64,000 nucleotides of DNA from positions 1 to 64,000 of the forward strand of contig JAJJXM010000006.1 in NCBI GenBank assembly GCA_024516155.1, in the 5' to 3' direction. A program made the translations under genes and the position numbers. The first letter of the stretch is position 1, and every line of letters starts with the position of its first letter. This DNA is from Pyronema omphalodes. Lineage: Eukaryota; Ascomycota; Pezizomycetes; Pezizales; Pyronemataceae. A model generated the notes under the pieces. It was not told the origin of the DNA. It saw only the letters and a list, made by a program, of their open reading frames with translations, and did not search any database. Of the stretch, positions 56,253 to 64,000 are shown one piece after another.

Positions 56253-56566
56253 GGTTGGCTGTAGTGATACAGGTTAGTGTTGTAGTGAGTGGATGGAGGA
56301 AGAGTGGAGGTGTCTGAAAGAAAAATGTTTATCAGTCGAGGGAGGGTTGAAACTTAGAGCTGTTGTGCACCAAGCGGCTTGGCGTGCCCGAGCTTGAGCT
56401 CAAGCTTCGCGCTGAGATACATCACTGGATATGTGCGCACGCGTAGAAGTTGCCGAACAAAAGATTCAATCAACACGTTAAATGGGCAACATTGATCATT
56501 TTATTGTGCTTACAATGGGAAAATGATGATATCATCCACTGAAAAGACGAAGATGCAAAAAAGTAA
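56253..56566. other. Promoter region of MSL5
   Basis: About 0.3 kb between MSL5 start and tRNA-Glu. No other feature seen apart from an AGCTTGAGCTCAAGCT palindrome at 56391-56406. Confidence 0.45.
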
Positions 56567-56652
56567 TTCCGTTACGGGGAATTGAACCCCGGTCTGGCCG
56601 GTTTGATGCTCTACATGAGAGCGGCCGATGCTAGCCACTACACCATAACGGA
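56567..56652 (-). tRNA. tRNA-Glu (CTC) with a 14-nt intron
   Basis: On the minus strand TCCGTTA...TAACGGA forms the acceptor stem, TGTAGTGGCTAGCAT the D arm and GGGGTTCAATTCCCC the T arm. The anticodon loop is CTCTCA plus C after a 14-nt intron TGTAGAGCATCAAA, with stem GGCCG/CGGCC and anticodon CTC. A T-run follows the 3' end. Confidence 0.95.
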
Positions 56653-57342
56653 TTATGAATGAGACACAAATAATACCCACCGTGAACATAAATATTTTAA
56701 GATCATGACAATGGCCCTATCTGTCTTCCGAAAGTCACAAAGTTGTATTATGCACTTCAAGCTCGGGCTGCATCAACCTTCTCCAGATGAAGGCTTAATT
56801 AGTCATGCCATAATCATTTTTTTTTTGTAAACTAGATTTGGGGTTTATACCCAGTACTGATCGGCTTCAAATGCTCATCAACGGTTTCCTGAATCCTACA
56901 TGATCGACAGACGCCCTTTGTCCACAACCCAGCGTTGAAGCGATTGGAATATATAATCTTTCAATTTCATTATTTTATGCGCGTCAAGTATCAGAGAAAC
57001 ACCCAGGAATGCATAGATAAATGGGGAAGGAAGATGAGATTGATGCATAACTGCAACTTACGATATACACCTCTATGATTCACTCTCGAGCCATTCCGTT
57101 ACACCCACATGATACTGTCCACAATAAAAATGTCGTCTAACAATAGTTTGGATATGACTAGCATCGGCTCGTATCCAACTGACAGGCGTTGATACAAAGA
57201 GAGAACCGGGAATAGCTAAGGTTTTGGATTAACTTTAAATTCAATCACGCCCACGATGCCACAACGTCAAAATCAATCTCGATGAACATCATCACCATTC
57301 ATTCAAATTATTCAAGCTGCTGTATACGTGGAGCAAAAAGAA
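56653..57342. other. Intergenic between two tRNA genes
   Basis: AT-rich spacer, no gene seen. Confidence 0.5.
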
Positions 57343-57425
57343 TGCTCACGAGCGGAATTGAACCGCTGATCTTCCCATTGCGTAAGCAGTACGAGTGGGA
57401 CGCCTTACCACTTGGCCACGCAAGC
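57343..57425 (-). tRNA. tRNA-Thr (CGT) with an 11-nt intron
   Basis: On the minus strand the acceptor is GCTTGCG/CGTGAGC, with G-T pairs. D arm TGGCCAAGTGGTAAGGC and T arm AGCGGTTCAATTCCGCT. Anticodon stem TCCCA/TGGGA encloses CTCGTA and A with an 11-nt intron CTGCTTACGCA after position 37; anticodon CGT. AAAAAG upstream on the plus strand gives a T-run terminator. Confidence 0.92.
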
Positions 57426-59708
57426 TTTTACTGCACATGAGTGTTGTAAATGTAGTCTAATAGCAAAGTAATTACATTTGTCCGGCTACCAGGCTTACTT
57501 GGTATAATTGATACTCATAAAATTAAGACCTGAATTCCATCGGTTCGTATTTAAAAACATTTGTAACCGTAGGAAGCATTTGAATCTTGTCACCATGGTT
57601 AATGGCATGGAATATGGCACGAATCTTAGTAACAATCATATATAACAAAAATAACAACCCAGATACCAAGCATACCCGTTCAGAATACACCACATTAAAA
57701 TGACTCGTGAACCGATGAATTATATACGTGTTCTACAGATGAAAGCACTCATATTCTCCAGAGCTGTCGAACTTCTCCGATCGGCTCTAACGTCGGCCGC
57801 CAAACCTTGTCTCCTCCCGTGTAGATCCTAGCTTGCAGGATTTAGTTACGCATTCTGCCGGGGTTCAAAGAGTGGGGTCCGTTGACGGGCTCCCCGGATG
57901 TTAGGTACTTATCCCTAGATACAGAAGCGTCGAATCATGCTTTGGAACAAATGAATACCCATGAGCGAAGTGTAGGGTTCGGCTCTTCTTTCTATTAGCA
58001 GATTCTGGATTCGTTTTTCGAAACTGGGGAAGTGGATATGGCGCCATAAGAATGACTTGGATATGATTCTAGGACCAGGACGATTTTGGGGATTCTTTGA
58101 GCGGAGAGGTGTCATTGGATACAGAAGTAAAAATCCCTTGATAGAGTATGTTTATCACGCACAGATAATTATAATCCGCTGGCGCCTCATTCGACACGGC
58201 GGTTCGCAAGCTATATATGTACCTAGACAAGTCTCCGGTAAGTGTACATTCCTCGGGAAGTAGCCGACCTTCACCATTCAGATAACATGCATTTTGACTG
58301 GATCGTACTATTATTGAACATATTATGCGGATGAAATTGTCAAATGGACAACTGATATCTGCCTACACATACCGTTCAGAATCCCATATGAGCTTCTTAT
58401 GAGAAAGCCAGATATCACTTACGCGATGGTGACTAAATAGCTGTAGAAGCCGCCCAGAACGCACCGTCGTATTCGCAGAAGATATGGGCTTGCCGCTCAC
58501 ATGGACCTGCTCCGGTAAAAGCACGCGAGTCTCGGCGGCATCTAATCGCCATCTCAGGGGTTTTTTCAACACTATGTTTTTCTAGAATTTAGGTCTTTTT
58601 TTTTTCTAAAAACGCAATATCCCTTTTGTGACTTTTGAAGGATCCAGCCAGCGATGGGAATAGTGATGGTAACTACCGAGTTAATCCCATCGGATCTCGA
58701 AGGGATCACTCGGAAAGTTCCATATAGAGCACCTGACTATTCGTCGGAAGTTTTCAGTTTCCTATTTTATGTACATACCTAGATTGACACATTAGATTCA
58801 TCCACATGAACGCACATGTCGATATTCCAACACTCATTTTCTTGCCGAAGATCAAAAAAAGAAAAAATTTATCTTCCAGAAGCAAGTTTAAAACGGATGT
58901 GCATCGAAGACTCAAATCCGCAAAGTCTCCGAAGAAATGTTACATCCATCCGACTTTCGATATCACCGGGTAAATGCCTCCTACCTAGATAGGAAAAAGA
59001 TTTTACATGCGTTAGTTTCAGATTTCTGGTGGCGTGCCTTTCCTCTGGGACCACAGACTCGCTTGCCGGATAACAACTTTGGCAGGTGCACTCCTTTTAA
59101 CCAAATCTTGAGCATTGGACACACGGTGCAGGTACAAGAGAAGTATTTATCTTTTGGATATCGATTGCGCTGCGAAAGGACTGAGAGTTGAACATCTGAG
59201 GTTTCATGTAAGACATAATTATTTTAGGGCTGAGGGCTTAAAGTCTCAGCGCAACGCAATGTTGTATGGCGAGCGACGAGACAAAACATGTCGATACAAC
59301 AACGGGTGCTACATACAGATTCTTGACGGGGCCCATGCATACATGCAACCAAGGTCTAGCGATAGCCCTACATATGCATCTACTACATATTATCGTGATG
59401 AATTTACCAGGTTGATACTAGTAGAGATAATTGAGCACCCCGGAAGGGGGTATGAAAGGGTGAAACGGCAACTAGTTGGTAATAAATTGCACCGGTAAAG
59501 TATGCGAATCCATACAATCGTCAACATTCAAATAACACCATATATGACGGGTAGATATCCCCCGCTGTTTTCCTTTTCCGCCACAAATGCTCGGTGATTT
59601 GGCACTGGCATACAAATAAGTGGCGGACCGCTCGAGGACGCCGGCTTGAATCCACCCCACACCATAAGTATCGACAGCACTAAAGACAACTACAGTATAG
59701 AAGAGTCA
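57426..59708. other. Gene-free stretch
   Basis: Several ORFs of 60-127 codons (for example 59115-59498, which starts at TTG) lack motifs and ATG starts. No supported gene. Confidence 0.45.
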
Positions 59709-60877
59709 TGATTGACGTCTTTGGTGAGACTGTATAGACCCTTTGTTTTTTTCCCCCTAGTCTTGAAACGAAAATCAATATACTGATTGTTCCTTAAAAG
59801 GTAGGAATATGGATATTTCTATTTATCGACATAATATTTCTTCTCCTTCGATTCCGATTACGATGTCGAAAAAACAAAACTCACTCTTTGAAAGTATCGG
59901 ACTTTCTAATAACCTTAGCCTTTCTCTTTATCTTCACCGAGTCGATAATCAACACGATAATGAACGAGAAAGAAATCCGTTTTTACCATGAGGAACCATT
60001 CTTTCCCGACAATCTCGATCCAGTCTCAACCCCCTTGATAGGGTACCCATTACCAGCAAAGATGTACTATCTAAAGATTCTTTACATCCTATTACATTTC
60101 AATACCGTAGCCCTTTACACAGTGAAGGCAACACTATTGGCATTTTTCTACGAGATCTTCCCCAAGAAACTACGGATAATATTACACCTCACAACTGGAA
60201 TAGTTACTTTATTATTCCTTTCCAGTTTCTTCACCACATTATTCTGGTGCTGGCCACATACACGAATGTGGGCGCCGGTAAACTGGAACCAATCCGCCCC
60301 CAATGGATTCTGCGTTATGAAGCTCAGCCAACCATACAACAAAATAATCTTCGGCGCACACATATCCAGTACCATAATCGTTATAATCCTCCCATCACTA
60401 TTACTTCCCCGAGTAAATTGGAAAAAAAGAGAAGTAATATTCGCACTTACGACATTATTTTTCGGTTCGATAAGTGTATTGGCTAGTACATTATCCTTTC
60501 TTACAGTCTTGAAATTATCACGTCATCCGAATAATAAGTTCGCAAGACATGCTTCAATTCTTTCAGCCGCCGCAGATCAGAATGCGATTTTTTGGGCCGC
60601 GTGTTTAAGTGTATTAAGATTAACCAGAAGAGAAATCTGTAGGAAGGGGGATAACGAAGATGATGAAGAAGTGGAAAATAAAGAAGGAGGAGGATTAGTG
60701 ATTAGAGTTGAGAGAAGATTCAGTGTACAAGTTGACATAGTAGAAGCTTGGGGTCATGATTGGACAGATCCTTGGCAGGAACTGAGAATGAGAGAAGAGA
60801 GCAGGGTCACAGAGAGTAGAGATGATAGCTCTACAAATCATAGCGCAGAGGATCTGAGTGAGAATTATGCATCATAG
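59709..60877 (+). CDS. Fungal rhodopsin-like seven-span membrane protein
   Basis: Model: join(59709..59724, 59805..60877), 362 residues. The large open frame has no ATG at its start, but a 16-nt first exon (ATGATTGACGTCTTTG) with an 80-bp intron (GTGAGA...TACTGATTG...GGTAG) supplies it and adds a first membrane span (IWIFLFIDIIFLLL) followed by RFRLRCRKNK. The rest shows the family's pattern: spans near residues 60-75, 110-130, 145-170, 205-225, 245-265 and 285-300, with WCWPHTRMWAP, W near a Cys and a final NAIFWAACLSVLR. A Glu/Asp-rich cytoplasmic tail follows. Such fungal rhodopsin-domain (SAT4/PTH11-related) proteins have no known ligand. The first exon is inferred, so the exact N-terminus is uncertain. 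Confidence 0.65.
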
Positions 60878-60990
60878 TATGTGTTGATGATTCGGGGTTT
60901 TTGTTTCCGGGATGGTGTTTGTATATATATATCGCTCGGCGTTCTTTGGTAAAGTTATGGGTCATCTGCATGTAAAGCCAAGGGGGTTTC

Positions 60991-61227
60991 TTATGAATAT
61001 TGCTTTGGTAGTATAATCGGCGTATTGTAATTTTTGTTTTTATGTGATTCACCTCCCGCCAAAAATAAGTTGCGTAGAATCTTCTTCATGATTTCCAGAA
61101 CTTTAATACAATATACCGGTAAGATACCCCGCGAGACTAGTTCGGACTCCCTTAACCTGTTGATTCTCATATGATCGACGAAAAAAGCCCCCACGAAACC
61201 GCACACGAAGCCGGTAGTTCCTTTCAT
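60991..61227 (-). CDS. Possible small membrane protein, unknown
   Basis: 78-residue ORF from ATG at 61227, beginning with a Gly-rich hydrophobic segment (TTGFVCGFVGAFFVD) and a basic arm (MRINRLRE). This resembles small single-span organelle proteins, but I recognise no family. It overlaps the presumed 3' region of the rhodopsin-like gene on the other strand. It could be chance. Confidence 0.3.
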   Translation of the reverse strand: MKGTTGFVCGFVGAFFVDHMRINRLRESELVSRGILPVYCIKVLEIMKKILRNLFLAGGESHKNKNYNTPIILPKQYS

Positions 61228-61516
61228 TAGAGCCCACAACTCACAGACACTAAAAATCTGCCGAGAAGATGAATTTGCCGAAAGTGTCGAAACATTACAA
61301 TATCACGTGCTAAAAAAACTCACAATTTCCGGGAACTTTCACAAGTCAGTCTCACGTGACGCCTTCACCGTCTTGTATTAGCATGCTTTAAAAAAACTAG
61401 TACTAAAGACGTACGTAACTCATACACGAAACATTATAACCATACCGCTTCGCACTTTTAACCCTGCAATAGTTGGCCATTCCCTTCATGTTTAATCCAG
61501 CTCAATAATTCTTCTC

Positions 61517-63733
61517 TCATTCCCTCTTTTTCCCTTTATCAATCGTAACTTCCTGAAAGCTAGCTCCTCTTTGATTCTGTCCTACACCCGAAACACGCCG
61601 CACAGTGTTTACTCCAGTCCTCATCTGTCCCACCCTCTGTCCACCAGTCCGTACGATTCTCAAATCCCTTGCTCTACCCGGCACTCCTTGATCCAGGCTA
61701 CTCATATCATACGGGGGAACATTAACTCTCCATTCTTTAGTAGCTAGATATCTATTAACCAACGGTTTCTGTCTTTCCAGACGTTTAGCACACCACATTT
61801 GACATCTGGATGAGACAATCTTTCTATCCGGCAGGAACTTAATATTCCTAGTAGCAGACTTTAAGCCCTGGCCTAAGGTGATGACAGAACCTGTATGTGT
61901 TGCAATGCCTATAAAAGGCATGGATAGTAATAATATCATGAATGGCATTACTCCGTGCATTTCGGAATCAACATCGATGACTCGTGGAGGACGGTGGCCG
62001 GTGACAATTTCAGTGGCGACGGGATGGGGGTAGAGATCCTGTTCGGTGAGGCTGCCTTCTTCTACGGGGGAAGCTTGTGTCTCTTCGGAAGTTTCGTCTA
62101 GTGAAGGTGCTGGTGTTGGGGCTTCCGGTGTTACGGTGTTCCATTCCGGAGCATCCAAAGGGTGGGGTATCTCAATTTCAGGTCTCGGGGAAACATCAAC
62201 TATCGGATCCGATAAAGATACCGAAGACCGTGATGAAGAGTTGTTGGGAGATACGAAAATGAAAGGGGAACCAAAACTCCTGTTTTGAGTCGTTGTAGGA
62301 TCGTGAAGAAAATTGACATGGCGTGTTGAGGGAAAGTTTGCTTATCGTGTTAATAAAGCATCGGTAATCATTCGTAGTGTTATGCTTACTATGGCCTCCG
62401 GATAGTGGATAGACAATGCTAGGTTTCTTGATGACAGGCTTGGGGAGAGAAATGGAAGAAGCTTTTCCAGGCCGTATAGAATTTGACGAGTTGCCGGCTT
62501 GTATCTTAGTTGGCTGACAGTGCGGACCAGAGGGGTTGACATGTTGTATCTCATCACGCTGAATATTCCCACTACTCTGTTTCGGTTCACCAGAACCAAC
62601 TAGTCGTACCGAAATCGATTTCCCTGACGACATCAACAAACCCACCCAAACCCACCCAGAAAGGAAATGCTATCTCACCATTATTCATCTTCACAACAGG
62701 TTTGGGCGAAACCGAACTCGAAACCGGTCCAGACGTATCAACAAGTTGAACCTGAATTCGTTTTCCTAGTAATCTCAGTAAACCATATGCACCCATATCC
62801 ACACCAAAATATATATCTCCTCACCATTCTGTGTCCTGAGTACCATATTCGAAGGCGGAACCGAAGAAACCTTTTTATTCCATGCGGGACTGGAGCAATC
62901 GACACGTCTTGTTTCAATTTCATTTCCTGGTGGTGTTAACAAACCCAAACTGCTCCTCACCATGAAAAAAAGGGATATCATTACCCGAATCCCTCCTCAC
63001 AAGCTGAGTGTTACCACCATTTTCCCCATCCTCAACCAACTTCTTCTTCTTCACTTCAAAAGTATCAGTATCAGAAGCAACAAAACTTCCAATCCCATAC
63101 GAATATCTCTCATCCAGCCTTCCTACACCCTTCATTAACCAACCTCCAAACCCCAACCCACAAGGCCCACTCACCAATCGCACCCCTCATAAACACTTTC
63201 TTCCCTCCCATTTTCACATCATCAATCTTCACGATCGGCCTAGAATACAAGCCATCCAGGCCAGCACCACCCCCCCTCGGTCTCCGGGGAATCCCCAAAT
63301 CCAGAGACTCCACCGAAACCGAAAGCGAAGATGATGTCGTCGATGGAATATCCACCATTCTTCCTCTATTCCGGAATACTGGGTGTTCGAAGATCTCATC
63401 TGGTAACTTTGGTGCAGCCTGCGATGCCCGTGAAGCCAGCGGAACCGGTAAATCAGAAGACCGTACTGAAGAAGAATCCGAATCCGAAGAAGATGAAGAG
63501 GAGGTAATAGAAGAAGCCACCGTACCCAGAACCGGGAATTCAAAAGGCGATTCCAGGATAGTGTCAAGCGGTTGGTGTTCTCGATGGTGATGTTGTAGCC
63601 ATGGTGGTGTTTGGACGGGTACTGGGATAGGTTGGGGGGATATGGGATGGGTGGGTGAGGTTCTGGGTTTCGATTGTGTGGTGGGTGGCCGCTTGGGAGT
63701 GCCTATTAGTAGTCGTTGGATTACGTCGAGCAT
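61517..63733 (-). CDS. Unknown 655-residue protein with a single membrane span
   Basis: Model: complement(join(61517..62340, 62390..62623, 62679..62765, 62825..62926, 62961..63122, 63175..63733)); the six exons sum to 1968 nt with no internal stop. Each of the first five introns lies in phase 1, mostly as G|GTGAG, and all are 34-59 bp. Exon 1 is Pro/Ser-rich. Middle exons encode related 29-34-residue pieces starting with a Gly plus N/K (GNEIETRRVD, GKRIQVQLVD, GKSISVRLVG) and containing KPVVK/KPVIK-type motifs. Exon 6 holds a hydrophobic span (MPFMILLLSMPFIGIATH) and an Arg-rich C-terminus. No family recognised. The 34-bp second intron is short; a donor at 62984 would give a 58-bp intron in the same phase. 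Confidence 0.6.
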
Positions 63734-64000
63734 GTTGAGGGTTTCGCGGGAGGGAGCTGGATTTGAGGCGATGGTAATTGGGATGCTGGTTGATTTGCTG
63801 GGTATTAGGTCATTGCTATGCTGGAGGTTTGAGATGAGTGTGGAATGAGTATGGAATGAGTGGAGGAACGGAGTGGTAATTCCCTGTGGTACATGCTCCC
63901 CATAAAAATTGCATGTTATAATCCTCCTCCACCAAAAGTTTTATGCAACCGGATGGGCTATGCCGGGGTTATGCCGTCGTCTTTATAAGGCCTTTACTTA
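63734..64000. other. Upstream region of the 655-residue gene, to the window edge
   Basis: No further gene is seen in the last ~270 bp; they should hold the promoter of the minus-strand gene. Confidence 0.45.

Noticed and set aside
59115..59498. 127-codon ORF
   Set aside because: Starts at TTG, no domain and no conserved neighbour; likely chance.
1..64000. CRISPR array or bacterial operon
   Set aside because: Introns, tRNA introns and fungal protein families show a eukaryotic nuclear sequence; no repeat-spacer array was seen.

Overview
The window looks like a nuclear contig from a filamentous ascomycete (Pezizomycotina). The evidence is compact genes with 45-98 bp introns carrying GTRNGT/CTRAC/YAG signals, a fungal Zn2Cys6 regulator, a fungal rhodopsin-like membrane protein, orthologues of Ckb1, Rpb12, Fyv6, Msl5 and Trp4, nuclear tRNAs with short introns, and a Ty3/Gypsy chromovirus, Tad1-like LINEs and a hAT relic. 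I cannot fix the genus. Two long gene-poor tracts (about 8.8-21.9 kb and 23.9-34.5 kb) alternate with gene-dense islands.

1-8.7 kb: a young chromovirus (103-7898) with 747-bp LTRs differing at three positions and a perfect 5-bp target duplication. It is inserted inside a 5'-truncated Tad1-like LINE whose reading frame continues across the insertion. The element has gag, a -1 frameshift signal (slippery G GGA AAA, 5-nt spacer, 11-bp hairpin), protease, RT/RNase H/integrase/chromodomain, a third ORF that reads into the 3' LTR, and a Tf1-type self-priming PBS. 8.7-21.9 kb: mostly decayed DNA with a LINE RNase H relic, a tandem-repeat patch, a long hairpin and the CT-rich leader of the next gene. 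22-23.9 kb: a Zn2Cys6 transcription factor with a GC-AG intron inside the zinc cluster. 23.9-34.5 kb: no gene seen.

34.5-42.5 kb is a housekeeping island: tRNA-Ile, a mitochondrial stomatin-like protein, mitoribosomal uL10m, CK2 beta (start codon split by an intron), Rpb12, a Fyv6-like splicing factor and an SMP-30/gluconolactonase-like protein. 42.5-49.8 kb: a GAA microsatellite, then a 2.6-2.7 kb direct segmental duplication. Each copy carries a Q-rich prion-like ORF with a conserved TATA box, 3' tail and possible 3'UTR intron. A hAT relic fills the junction, and a 132-bp LINE insertion in the first copy has its empty site preserved in the second. 50-64 kb: an unknown secretory-route multi-span protein, anthranilate phosphoribosyltransferase (Trp4), branchpoint-binding protein Msl5/SF1 (7 exons), tRNA-Glu, tRNA-Thr, a rhodopsin-like membrane protein, and an unknown 655-residue single-span protein built partly from phase-1 repeated exons.

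Exon models were worked out by hand from ORFs, splice signals and remembered family conservation. No alignment or prediction program was run.
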